Source of the DNA: Notamacropus eugenii
Taxonomy: Eukaryota; Chordata; Mammalia; Diprotodontia; Macropodidae
Direction of reading: 5' to 3'
DNA length: 64,000 bases
Assembly (NCBI RefSeq): GCF_028372415.1
Contig: NC_092872.1
Span: 395,595,853 to 395,659,852 of the forward strand
Below the pieces are notes generated by a model. That model had not been told where the DNA came from and made no database searches. It saw only the letters and a list, made by a program, of their open reading frames with translations. Each line of letters begins with the position of its first letter. The first letter of the stretch is position 1. Below are positions 33,936 to 44,667 of the stretch, piece after piece. Position numbers and translations under genes: made by a program.

Positions 33936-34749
33936 TAAAACTTTTGTTTAAATTTTATTCAAAAAAGTTTCCCCCAATAGGAAAAACAATGCATTGTTCC
34001 AATCATTTGAACTATGGTAATGTAATATTTTTAGACTACAGCTTTGTTCAAGGTCTCCTAGAGAAAGCATTGGGAAAGAAATGTAATAATGTATCTTAGT
34101 GAGCCCATTTATCCTCAGTGTCTTTTTGGTCAATCACATCCTCTTAGAGCACATGTCAAATATGGAGAGTTTTCTCAAAACAGCACATCTTTCAAAAGTG
34201 ATTCTCATTCTCTCTGCTTCACATTGGCTATAGCAGGCAGGGTGCTTATCCCTATAACAATGCAATCAGCCTAACTGAACATGTTCCCTGAATACATGTT
34301 CTGTCAGAGACAACTCCAGTGGAGACAGCAATTTTTGAAAGAGCTATTCACAGCCAGCTCCCTAGGTTCCAGGACAGTAAAAAAATATTCTTTGACACCA
34401 TTCATCATCGAAATATTCTTCCTCTCATAGAGGTAGATTGATTTTTCTTGGATAATCCTATTCAGCTGTGAAGTAATGAGAACAAGTTGAAAGCATAAAT
34501 ATATGGTACAGCATGAAGGATTGATACATCCACAGTAACCAGGTTTACTTCTGATACTTATCCTGGAGATGTGAGTGTACCTGTCCTTGTTTAACTGGTG
34601 TCATTTGTGTCCCTGATAATCCAAGTAATCTGTATTAGTTCACATTTTGAAAATTGCCTTAATTTTGTTCAAACCATCTTCTAATTGTAGCCATAAATCA
34701 GAGATTCAGCTTTGAATGTGAATTCTAAAATAATTATAGAAGTGGAATG
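33936..34749. other. No recognised feature
   Basis: No repeat or frame could be assigned. Confidence 0.55.
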
Positions 34750-34968
34750 GGCCCAGACTGTGAAGGTCTTGTGCCTGTGGTCTCTCTGGCTGGTGAGGCT
34801 GAAGCTGGTGGATCACTTGATTTCAGGAGTTCTGAGCTTCAGTAGCTAATAGGGCATATATATACTCAGTCTGGTGATAATATGGAGTGTGTCTAAAGCT
34901 GAGGACTATAAGGGCTTCGGTCTGTGACAGGCTACTCCATTTCCAGCACTATTAGGGAGTAATAGCCT
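34750..34968 (+). pseudogene. 7SL RNA-like retrosequence
   Basis: From 'gtgcctgtggtctctctggc' (34771) through 'gaggctgaagctggtggatc', 'acttgatttcaggagttctg' and 'actcagtctggtgataatat' the sequence tracks the 5' (Alu) domain of signal recognition particle 7SL RNA block by block, at roughly three-quarters identity by eye. The later part is shorter than 7SL (about 220 against 300 bases) and less clear; 'ggcttcggtctgtgacaggc' and 'ctactccatttccagcac' can be placed against the S-domain end. An A-run follows at 34970. Most likely it is a decayed 7SL pseudogene. A 7SL-derived SINE is the alternative, but no second copy is seen here. Confidence 0.6.
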
Positions 34969-35194
34969 CAAAAAAGGATGAGTTGGTTGGGAGAGAAGAG
35001 TAAGACAGAGAAAGAGAAAAAGAGGCAAATAGAAGAAAGGAAAGGAAAGAAATGGATAAGAAGGGAGCAACAGGACAAGGTTTACAATTCTGCTTTGTAT
35101 TTCTATGTAGCAGTTTCTGTACTGAAATTATTTAGCATATCCTCAACTGTAAATAGAAATAAATCTAAACCTAGTGATGTCATATTCCACTTTG

Positions 35195-35282
35195 AAAGAG
35201 GGAGAGGGAGAGGGAGTAAGGGAAGAAGGAAGGAAGAAGAAAGACAGAGAGAGAGAGACAGAGACAGAGAGAGACAGAGATT
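35195..35282. repeat. (GA)n purine tract
   Basis: 'gagagggagaggg', 'gaaggaagg' and 'agagagagacag' units. They produce a 108-codon charged frame on the plus strand (34978-35304), which I regard as composition-driven. Confidence 0.85.
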
Positions 35283-35448
35283 TTTACCCACAAACTTTCA
35301 ATGAATTTAAATTAAATGATTAAAGCTCAAGTCTTAAAATCTTAAAGAACTACTCAATACATTTTATAGACTCAAACCTTGTCATCTTCAACTTCAAATA
35401 AAGCCGTTACAATTGCATTGAGCTTAGTGCTTTAAAAATGTAGTTAAT

Positions 35449-35552
35449 GGCACTGGCCTTGGAGACAGGAGGACCTGAGTTAGATTCCAGCCTTAGACAC
35501 TTTGTAGCTGTCTGACCCTGGCAAGTAACTTAACCCCAACTGCCTCAAAAAT
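35449..35552 (+). mobile_element. Short marsupial tRNA-headed SINE
   Basis: 'ggcactggccttggagacag', 'gaggacctgagttagattcc' (B box), 'cttagacactttgtagctg' and 'aacttaaccccaactgcctc', ending in an A-run. This is the head-only form without the RTE-like tail. It abuts the 3' end of HAL1-like copy 2. Confidence 0.75.
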
Positions 35553-35689
35553 ATATTTTAAAAAATATACAATTTATTTTTTCCAGTTTTCAACATTCAC
35601 TCCCAAAACAATTTGAATTCAAAATTTTCTCCCCATCATTCCCCACTCCACTCCAAGAACAGAATGCAACCCATCCACCCTTTCATCCA

Positions 35690-36130
35690 GTCTGTCCTCC
35701 CTTCTATTACCCACTCTTCTTCCATCCACCTTCTCCTCTTCCTGTAGGGGAAAATAGGTTTCTATACTCCATTGTCTGTAAAGCTTAATTTCCATTTACA
35801 TGCTAAAACAATTTTTAACATTCCTTCTGAAAACGTTGAATTCCATATTCTCTCCCTTCATTCCTCTCCACTTACCATCATTGAGAAAGCAAGAAATTCA
35901 ATATAGGACATATATGTGTAGCCATGCAAAACACTAACCACATTTCCCTCTGTCCTATTCTGCCCTCCATTTATTCCATTCTGTCGCTTGACCTGTCCTT
36001 CCACAAAAGTGTTTATTTCTAATTATCCTTTTCCCCAATTTGCTGCCCCTTCTCTTATCTTCCCTGTGTTGCCCACTTCCCCACTGCCTTCCTACAGGGT
36101 AAAATAGATTTCCATATCCAGCTGACTGTG
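35690..36130 (-). repeat. Duplicated 3'UTR block in HAL1-like copy 2
   Basis: The plus-strand wording 'cctgtaggggaaaataggtt' followed by 'tctatactccattg' (about 35740-35774) recurs diverged as 'cctacagggtaaaatagatt' and 'tccatatccagctg' (about 36091-36125). Both are preceded by similar 'cttctattacccac'/'cttcccttgttgcccac'-like runs. The period is about 350 bp. The same two-block layout appears in copy 3; copy 1 has one block. Confidence 0.65.
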
Positions 36131-36348
36131 CTATTCCGTCCTTAAGCCAAACCCCATGAGAGTAAGGCTCCCTAATTCCCTTTTATCTGCCCCCTCTTCC
36201 TCTCCATTGTAAAACCTCTTTCCTCTTTAATGTGAGATGATTTGTTACATTCTGCCTCTCCCTTACTCTTAATCCTAGTACATTCCACTCAACAGTAAAT
36301 TTTACTTTTTGGTGTTCTCCCTTCATATTCAGCTCACCCTGTGCCCTT

Positions 36349-36500
36349 TGTGTCTGTGTGTATGCATGCATGCATGTATGTATGCATGCATATAGACATA
36401 GAGATACACACATACACCCATGTACATATGCATACCTACACATTTATAATATACACATACATACATACCCATACATACCTACATATATACAAATATTCCC
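36349..36500. repeat. (ATGC/ATAC)n microsatellite inside HAL1-like copy 2
   Basis: 'tgtatgcatgcatgcatg' and 'acatacatacc' units in the spacer between ORF1 and the 3' region. Confidence 0.85.
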
Positions 36501-37429
36501 TCTAACTACCTTAATACTGAAAAAGATCTCATGAGTTACAAATGTTATCTTCCCATGTAGGTATGTAAACAGTTTACTTTTAATAAGTTCCTTACTGCTT
36601 CTCTTTACTGTTTACCTTTTCATGTTTCTCTTGATTCTTATATTTGAAAGTCAGTTTTCTATTCAGCTGTGGTCTTTTCAACAAGACTGCTTGTAACTGC
36701 TTTATTTCATTGAAATTCCATTTTTTTCCCTGAAGTATTATTCTCAGTTTTGCTGGATAGGTGATTCTTGATTTTAATCCTATCTCCTTTAACCTCTGGA
36801 ATATCATATGGGAAACCCTTCGAATACCTTAATGTAGAAGCTGCTAAATCCTATGCTATCCTGATTGTATTTCCACAATATTTGAATTGTTTCTTTCTGG
36901 CTGCTTGTCATATTTTCTCCATGACCTGAGAACTCTGAAATTGGCTACAAGATTCCTAGGAGTTTTCTTTTTGGAGTCTCTTTCAGGGGATGATCAATGG
37001 ACTTTTTTCCATTTCTATTTCACCCTCTAGTTTTAGAATATCAGGCCAGTTTTCCTTGATAATTTCTTGGACGATGATATTTAGGCTCTTCTTTTTTGAT
37101 CATGGTTTTCAGGTAGACCAACAATTTTTAAATTTTTCTCCTGGATCTATTTTCCAGGTCATTTATTTTTCCAATGAAATATTTCATGTTGTTTTCTATT
37201 TTTTTTCATTCTTTTGGTTTTGTTTTATAGTTTCTTGATTTCTCATAAAGTCATTAGCTTCCAACTGCTTCATTCTAATTTTTAAATAACTAGTTTCTTC
37301 AGTGAGCTTTTGGCCTTCTTTTTCCACTTGGCCAATTCTGCTTTTTAAGACATTCTTCCCTCCTTGGCTTTTTGGACCTCTTTTGCCATTTAGGTTAGTC
37401 GATTTTTTAGCATTGCTCTTTTTTTAAAG

Positions 37430-38550
37430 GTTTGTTTCTTTTTAGTTTTCAACACTCACTTTCATAAGCGATTTTTGTTTTCATTTATTTATTTATTTTA
37501 GCTTTATTTAAAAATTATTTATTTATTTGTTTTCAGTTTTCAACAATCACTTCCATATGTTTAAACTTTCTCCCCCTTCCTGTCTCCTGCCTCCTCGAGA
37601 CAACATGCAATTTCATATGGCTTCTATACATTCATTCTTGTTAGACACATTTTTCATATTAGTTATGTTGTGTATAAGAATTAAAATAAATGGGAGAAAT
37701 CATGAGAAAAAACAAAACAAAACGTAACACAAGAGAAAATAGTCTGCTTCATTCTGCATTACAGTTCCATAGTTCTTTCTCTGGGTGTGGATGGCATTTT
37801 GCCTCAAGAGTCCTTTTGGTATGTTTTAGGTCCTTGTATTTCTTTGAAGGGCTGATTCTATTATAAATAGTCCTCACATACTGTGGCTATTACCGTGTAT
37901 AATGTTCTCCTGGTTCTGCTCATTTCACTCAGTATCAGTTCATATAAGTCTTGCCAGATTTTTATGAAGTTCTTCTGTTCCTCATTTTTACAGCACAATA
38001 GTATTCCATTATATTCTTATTCCACAACTTGTTCATTCATTCCCTAGTTGGTGGACATTACCTTAATTTCAAGTTCTTGGCCAATACAAAAATAACTGCT
38101 ATAGATATTTTTGTACATGTGGGACATTTTCCCATTTTTATGATCTCTTTGGGACATAACCCTAGAAGCAGTATTGCTGGGTCAAAGGGTATGCACATTT
38201 CTGTAGCCCTTAGGGCATAGTTCCACATTGCTCTCCAGAATGGTTGGATCAGCTCCACCAACAATGAGTTAGTGTTCCAACTTTCCCACATCTCCAACAT
38301 TTATCATTTTTCTTTTTTAGTCATGTTAGCCAATATGATAGGTGTGATGTGGTACCTCAGAGTTGATTTGATTTGTGTCTCTCTAATAGTCTATTTCTAA
38401 AGGTGCTCCTCCTCCGCCGCTCAAAACTGAGACCCAGATCAATTGCTTGATTCCCCCAGGGTTTGTAGGCTGAGAGCTCCAGAAGTGGCCACTGCTGCTC
38501 GAATGGCTGCAGCCACCCTTGGTCTGGGTCTGGGGTCAGACAGCACTCTA
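37430..38550 (-). mobile_element. L1 with 5'UTR joined to ORF2 C-terminus
   Basis: On the minus strand, bases 38550-38405 match the start of a marsupial L1 5'UTR ('gctgcagccattcgagcagc', 'ggggaatcaagcaattgatc', 'tgggtctcagttttgagcgg'). At about 38400 the sequence passes straight into the ORF2 C-terminal region ('agagagacacaaatcaaatc'), and then to the 3'UTR down to about 37480. ORF1 and most of ORF2 are missing. Two A/T-rich 3'-end-like segments lie at 37430-37545. The element is dead. Confidence 0.65.
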
Positions 38551-38552
38551 AG

Positions 38553-38830
38553 CAATACAATGATCCAAGACAATTCCTAAGAACTCATGATGAAAAATGC
38601 TATTCACCTTCAGAAGTAACTGATGAGCTCTGAGTGCAAATGAAAGTATATTTTTCTCTCTTTTTTTCTTGCTTTTTTTGCAGACAGGGCTAAAATGGAA
38701 ACATGTTTTGCATGATTACACATATATAATTGGTCTCATATTGCTTGCCTTCTCAGTAAGAGATAGGGTCCAGAGTGAGGGAAAAATTTTAAAAGTTGAA
38801 AATAAATGAATATTATTTTTAAATGAATTA
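38553..38830 (+). mobile_element. L1 3'UTR fragment
   Basis: 'caatgatccaagacaattcc', 'tgatgaaaaatgctattcac', 'cttgccttctcagtaagaga' and an A-rich end near 38820 match the marsupial L1 3'UTR in plus orientation, back-to-back with the 5' end of the preceding minus-strand L1. Confidence 0.65.
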
Positions 38831-39834
38831 AAATATCAAAAAACCAGCTATGGCACAGGGCTCCACCAGTATGGGCCATTGTATATAACATTCAATGTAA
38901 TTTTAACTTAGCCAAGTAATTCATCAGTATTCCAGTGGTGTAAAATCTTTTGTAGAACTTTACACATAGAAGGAGATTATTAATTTTTTTATTTGAAATG
39001 AAATCAGTGTTTCGTCTATTTTGAGATCCTCAAAGAATTACATTAAAATGCTTCCTACATGAACTTACTGTTATACCAGTAAGAATAGCTAACTAGAATT
39101 GATGTTTTGACAAGATATGTGACATTTCTCCTTTTTTTCTCTTGCTTTGAACTTACAAAGGGAAGAGATCTTATATAACCTTACTAAAATATTGTTTTCA
39201 GTATGTAATCTTCCATTTGAAGTTCTAGGCCATATATAAATATGATGCACATAAGGCCTGTTTAAAAAGTAACATTACTTTATTCAGAGAATTTTTCTAT
39301 GGAATTTAAAAACTGAAAGAAACATTTAAAATCAAGCTATATTTGAAATCAATATTTTTTTTCTATCTCAATATGGATGTGTATGTATACTCATATAGAT
39401 GAATTTGTATATGTTTAGGCAGGAAATTCCTGCAAATGTATTGCTAAATTTTAGTCTTGTGAAATATTCTTCTACTTACATATATACGTGTAATCTCCTT
39501 GAATCATGAGGGTTATTAAACACAACCTAATCTAATTTGTATCTGGCCAAGAATTTCCAGTACCACATGCTTCAAAATTATTAATTTGGCTTTTACTTGA
39601 AGATCTATGTCATCGGAGAAATCTGTCCTGACTAAACTTTTTTTATTCCATGGTTTAATATTTATAATTGTAAAAAAAAAAAAAAAAACTTTTTAAGTTG
39701 AAACAAAATGTGTTTCTCTGCTGTTGTTTCCCATTGCAACAAATGTTTTTGTGGCCAAATAAAATAATGCCTCTTCGAACTGGTAATCCTTCATTATCTA
39801 AAGATATCAACTTTGTCCCCTGGTTTTAAGTACC
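38831..39834. other. No recognised feature
   Basis: AT-rich with an A-run at about 39671-39688. Nothing else assigned. Confidence 0.55.
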
Positions 39835-40509
39835 TGTATCACCAAGGAAATATTCACAGCACTGATGGTGACTATCAATATGCTGGCATAGTTCTGAATT
39901 GAGAAGTATAACAGACTCGATACAGAAGGTAAAAGAAAAACATTTATTCAGAGACCAGAAAGCCAAATCCCAACACCAGAAAGCCAAATCCATTATAGTA
40001 ACCAAGAAGTCAATACCCTGCAGGGGACAAAGCCATTCCCAAGCCTTCCCCCAGGACACCCACCCCCTTCTGGGGCCTTCCCACAAACAATCACAAGACA
40101 GCATCTGCCTGTGTTCTCTATCCTCCACCCAAAACTTCTCTCACCAACTTCCTCCCAGTTTCTGCTCCACCTTTCCTGTTCAACCATTCATCAAGCTCCT
40201 CCCACTGCATGTGACTTTGGTTTCTATGTGATTTAAATAGGTCACATGGACCCATTAATGAATGTGAAAGATATTCCCATTTAAATTGCCATTATATTAG
40301 GCCTGCAAGATCTTTCATATTCATTACATAGGTCAGTGGGGCAACTGGTATGAGCAGTACGGTAACTGGGATAACAGAAAATAAGTATATAAAACATTTT
40401 CTTAGGCAACTTGTGTCAACAGAATTTTACAACAGTATAACAGAGGTCACACAAAATTAGCACATTAAACAATATCTTAGGGTGGCACTTGAGCATAAGC
40501 ACCCTATCA
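39835..40509 (-). mobile_element. 3' LTR of an endogenous retrovirus, family B
   Basis: On the minus strand the LTR starts TGATAGGGTGC at 40509, directly after a polypurine tract (40510-40520), and ends GGTGATACA at 39835. Its length is 675 bp with TG...CA ends. A TATA-like 'ctatttaaat' is at about 40231-40240 and AATAAA (as 'tttatt') at 39953-39958, giving the expected U3-R-U5 order. A second, shorter copy is nested in an L1 at 23226. No 5' LTR or target-site duplication was found in this window. Confidence 0.8.
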
Positions 40510-40520
40510 TCCCCCCCTCA
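40510..40520 (-). promoter_or_regulatory. Polypurine tract of family B provirus
   Basis: On the minus strand the sequence TGAGGGGGGGA immediately precedes the TG start of the LTR. A polypurine tract primes plus-strand DNA synthesis in retroviruses, and its position here supports the LTR boundary. Confidence 0.75.
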
Positions 40521-40765
40521 AATGAATGAGGCCTAAATTCTTGGAGTAAGGAGTGAAGGTCTCTTTTTCTATAGCCATGTCCTGCTGAAAGTGGATGTAG
40601 AGCTATCCCTGCCCCAAGAGGTGCCATTTGAGAGGTCATTACTTTGGCTGGCATCCAGAGATTGGTCAACAGCAAGTCTGGAGTGAACATCACAGTTTTG
40701 GATCGGGGGAGAGGTTCCATCTTAATGGATCAGGCATCTACAGGTGGAAGGTACTAAGCCTGCAG
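40521..40765 (-). pseudogene. Remnant of internal proviral sequence upstream of LTR B
   Basis: About 245 bases upstream of the polypurine tract (minus-strand sense) appear to be internal retroviral sequence by position alone. An 87-codon open frame at 40720-40457 crosses the polypurine tract into the LTR. I do not recognise its protein, and it could be the end of env or a non-coding leader. The rest of the provirus is absent. Confidence 0.4.
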
Positions 40766-41094
40766 GAAACAAATCTAACAAACAAGTTTAATGTTGATGG
40801 CTCTTTGTATAATACAATGTATGAAAATGGTATTCCCCCTTCATTAGTTTTTTTTTCATCATTTCTTCTAAAATTATGGTCTTCATATTTCTCCAAATAA
40901 TGTTATTACTGGATAAGAATATTTAAAGTATCCCACTGGTAGTTAGATTGGTATTTATAAATTAATTTAATCAGCGTTGACATTTTACTGCACTCATGTA
41001 ACCTAAGCATGACCACTGAATATAAATGTGACTATGTAAATCAAAATTTCTTTTAAGATTGATTGGTATTTGCATCCAAACAAATTTTGAGAGT
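40766..41094. other. No recognised feature
   Basis: AT-rich, unassigned. Confidence 0.5.
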
Positions 41095-41950
41095 GCTCTA
41101 GTAGAATGATGTGCAGAGATTTTGTGCACTTTTTAGTTATTTTGAATGAGACTTTCCTTTTTTCCTCCTGGGTTTTGTTTCTCAATATTCTACTGATATT
41201 TTGTAGTTTATTTTGTAAAATTACTTTAATGAAGCTAATGATTTTCTCAAATAGTTTCTTTGCAGATTCTCCAAGGTTTTCATCATGTCATTAGCAAATA
41301 TAAAAGAAAACACAAAAGCCATCCCTTTTCTTCATATTTTGTTTATTTTCTTTCCTTTTCCTTATTAATATTAACTTTTCTGGAACTTTATCAGAAATAT
41401 TGATTGATAGAAGGATATATTTACAGACAACAAAATATTTATTAAGCTCCCTGTGCCAGGGCTGCCTTAATTTGTAAGGGAATAATACAATCAAGAAAGA
41501 CCATTCCTGACTTCAAGAAGTTACCATTTAGTAAGGCATGATGAGAAATAAGTAGATATTAGAGGGTGGTGCAAAAAGTAGGAAAAGAGGGTATATTACA
41601 TTACTGTTGTATTTACTGGTAAGTGTCGAGTATTTATCCATTAAATATAGTTAACTATTCAAAATCATATGTGGGAATATCCTGCTTTATCTATGCTTTG
41701 TAGGACTTTATTTTATGTTTCCATGAAAGTGTGTGTAATTTTTTTTAATCTTTACTTCTTCTTTTGATTTCATCATTTTCTTTTATGTGTTTTAGCTTTT
41801 TATTATTTTATTTGATTCCCTAATGTTGAATTTTGTTTCATCCTTGATCCAAATCCAACGTGAACATAGTTAATTTTGTTAGGAATGTTGCTGCAGTTTT
41901 TTTTGCAAGGATATTTAATTTTTTAAAATATTTATTGAATTTGTTGATTT
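41095..41950 (-). mobile_element. Old L1 ORF2 reverse-transcriptase fragment
   Basis: In reverse complement, 41276-41300 reads 'IFANDMMK', the reverse-transcriptase FADD site with the first aspartate changed to asparagine. 'cttgatccaaatccaacg' (about 41850) matches the region encoding the 'GF.PGMQ' part in antisense. At 41420-41540 an ancient LINE tail ('caaaatatttattaagctcc', 'gtgccagggctg') interrupts it. Confidence 0.6.
41420..41540 (+). mobile_element. Ancient LINE 3' tail fragment (L2/L3 group)
   Basis: 'caaaatatttattaagctcc', 'ctgtgccagggctgccttaa' and 'cctgacttcaagaagttacc' match the 'ttattaagcacctactatgt...ctcaaggagctta' type of ancient mammalian LINE end. Confidence 0.6.
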
Positions 41951-41954
41951 TCTC

Positions 41955-42480
41955 TTTTTTTGCACTTCCTAGTACTTTATTTTTTCCAATTTCATGTAAA
42001 GATAGTTTTCAACATTAATTTTTGTGAGAATTTGTGTTTCCATTCATGTTGTGAAAGAAAAGAACAGAACAAAAGGGAAAACCTACAAGAACGAAAAAAA
42101 GCAGATAACAGAAAAAGCAAAAATAGCATGCATCCATCCACATGCAGACTCAGACTCAGATTAAGACTACAATTCTTTCTGCAGGCATGGAGAGCATTTT
42201 CCATTATGAGTCTTTTGGAATTGTCTTGGATCATTGTATTGCTGAGAAGGGCTAATTTTATCGTAGTTAATTTTTGTGTAATGCTGTTACTACTGTGTGC
42301 AGTGTTCTCCTGGTTCTGCTCACTTCACTCAGCATCAGTTTATGTAAGTCTTTTCAGGTTCTTCAGAATTATGTCTGCTCATCGCTTTTTATAGAATTAT
42401 AGTATTCCATAACTATGCCACAACTTGTTCAAACATTCTCCAAATGATGGGCATTCTCGTATTTTCCATGAATATATATT
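41955..42480 (-). mobile_element. L1 3' end
   Basis: The plus strand reads as the antisense of an L1 3'UTR and ORF2 end: 'cactttattttttccaatttc'-like start, 'tggagagcattttccattat', 'ggttctgctcacttcactca' and 'gtattccataactatgcc'. The 144-codon open frame on the plus strand (41960-42394) is antisense to this L1. Confidence 0.8.
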
Positions 42481-43054
42481 TATTAATAATATTGGACAAC
42501 GTATTTACCTTCACTTTGTTCTTTCATATTTCAGTTATTACAGGAATTTTTGTCTCATAAAAGAAGTTTGGTAAAATGTTTTATTTCTCAGTGTCTAAGA
42601 ATTCTTTGATTTATAGTTTGATTTGATAGATTAGGTAAAAATCCATCTGGAAAAGGTTATTCTTTTTTCTTGTTTCTTAACAATTTAGTTTCCTTTTCTA
42701 AATTTGATTAAGTTCATTGTTTTTCTTAGATTTGATGCTTTATATTTTTTGTAGTTATTGTTATATTTCTTTTAGCTTTTCTTTTTTTTGCTGAAATATA
42801 ATTCTGATATCTGATTAGATAGAGATTTATCAATTTCATTAGTTTTTTACCGTTTTGTTTATAAATTCTATATTTTCAGTCATTGCTTTAGCTCTAAAAC
42901 TGTTAGAATGTGCTGAGAGGATATGTTTTGCTAATTTGAAGTTCATTATTATTTTATATTATCTAATAATAATTTGATAGTGCTGCACAATCTAGTTTTC
43001 TGTTATCTGCAGAACTGATAAGCATGACATTTATGTCATATCTTTCTGAATGAG
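42481..43054 (-). mobile_element. Possible old L1 remnant
   Basis: T-rich sequence with 'atttatcaatttcattag' at about 42825, compatible with antisense L1 linker sequence; weak. Confidence 0.3.
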
Positions 43055-43330
43055 AAACAGTATGGTATAGGAGAGTAAAAGCTAGACTTCTAGAGTCAGA
43101 CATTTTAGAGTCTTGCTCTGAATTTTGCTTCAGATTTTTAGGAGCTAGGTGATTCTGATATTTTTTGCCTAGTAACAATCTCAGAGGGTCTCTGCTTCTT
43201 TATCTGTAAGATGAAAATAGCAATGCCAGTAGAACCTGCCTTACAGTGTTATTGTGAGGTTCCAGTAAATTAATGTTGATGCATTTTGCATAGCTTAAAG
43301 TATGGTGTTAATGTCACCGCTTGATATTGT
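43055..43330 (+). mobile_element. MIR SINE, near full length
   Basis: 'gtatggtataggagagtaaa', 'tctagagtcagacattttag', 'ttctttatctgtaagatg', 'tgccttacagtgttattgtg' and 'atagcttaaagtatggtg' follow the MIR order from head to tail. Confidence 0.75.
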
Positions 43331-44269
43331 TATAATCTATTTTTTTTTTTTTATACAGAGCAGCTACGTGGATATGTGGGTGGAGTGCCAGGGCTGGACT
43401 TAGAAAGTCTCATGAAAACATTCCATTGTCTTTGTCAAGAAAACCTAAATGGGTTCACAATCTGACACAAACAAAAATTGAAAGAAGAATAAAACATTTC
43501 TTTATATAAATGTATTTTTTCTTGCATTTGAATCTTTAAAACAACTCTTTGATATAGGTAGCTCAGGTAACAAACTCTCTGATATTTTTTATGTGAGGCA
43601 TTGTTAGGCAATATTCCTTAAGCCAAGTAAGCGACTAAACTAAAACACAAAAGCAGATTGGATTATCTAAATCTAGAGACTAGACAGCTACACTACACTA
43701 AAATGATTTTATTTTTCTCTCTTACATTGTCCCATTATGCTGAATTGAAATGTAATAATTTTTAGTGTCACTGAGTCAGTATCTGTTTATAGCCATGTTA
43801 AATTGAACATTTGGGTTCTTCATTTAACATCTTTGAATAGGCAGGAATTAAAGATTAAAGGAGTGATCAGTAAGGTCAAGTTAGGTAGGGAAAATATTCT
43901 AGAGGAAGTAAATTTTCAATAAGGTCATAACTTATGGGAAGGATTGAGAATTCTGAGATGGAGAGAAAAAACAGACAAAATCAGAGGATGTGTTATTCAA
44001 AGAAATGAGCATTTTTTAAAGCATTCATTAAAAAAAGATTGTATGACAACTTATACTTCTTTGCACTTGTAGCTGATAATAAGTATTTTATACTTGTATT
44101 GGAGACATAACTAAGTACATGAACTGAACTCTTGTTTTCTTACATTTAGTAGCATCAAAATTATGTTAATTAAACTTTTGCTGTCTTAAGACAACATACT
44201 GCTTTATTATTATAGAGACATTCAATTTTTCTCTATGCCTTCATTTTAATCAGAGCCACACTGTCCTAT
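43331..44269. other. No recognised feature
   Basis: AT-rich, unassigned. Confidence 0.55.
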
Positions 44270-44655
44270 TTACTGTTCCCTATATATAATATTCCATACA
44301 TTCCTTCTCTACTTTGTCATGGTCTAACATTCATATTTAGGAAATCTCCTCTCCTTAACCTCTCTGCCTTTGAAATTTCTATTTTCCTTCAAAGATAAAT
44401 AAAGGTACCACCTTCTAGGCAAAGTATTTCCTGATCATTGCCTCCTACCCAACCAATTGCTAATGCCATAACTCCCAAAAAAGAAATTACTTGTTTAATT
44501 TTGATGCATTTTTTGTTTTTTTATGTTTGTACATATTCTTTCCCTTCAATAGAAAATAAGCTCTTTGAAGGCAGAAACTATTTCCTTCTTTTTTATCCCC
44601 AGAAAATAGCAAGCATATGGCATATAATAAGGCTTAATGATTGTAGAAGAAATGA
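44270..44655 (+). mobile_element. L2 LINE 3' end
   Basis: 'tactttgtcatggtctaaca'-region, 'ccaccttctaggcaaagtat', 'ttgaaggcagaaactatttc' and 'atggcatataataaggctta' follow the L2 3' end order. Confidence 0.7.
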
Positions 44656-44667
44656 GTGGAAATTTAT

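Larger units (their letters stand above)
35565..37425 (-). mobile_element. HAL1-like (ORF1-only) retroelement, copy 2
   Basis: Read on the minus strand, ORF1 runs from about 37425 to 36590. Its coiled-coil and RRM wording is the same as in the intact ORF1 at 25.8 kb ('GLPENHDQK'-type, then 'YPAKLRII' at about 36735-36760). A spacer with a microsatellite follows (36500-36349), then a long purine-rich 3' region (36340-35565) ending 'ggaaaaaataaattg'. No ORF2 lies between ORF1 and the tail. The 3' region contains two related blocks. ORF1 has frameshifts and stops. Confidence 0.7.

Noticed and set aside
34978..35304. 108-codon charged plus-strand open frame
   Set aside because: Driven by purine-rich and (GA)n sequence; no recognisable domain.
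41960..42394. 144-codon plus-strand open frame
   Set aside because: Antisense to an L1 3' end on the minus strand, with no independent support.
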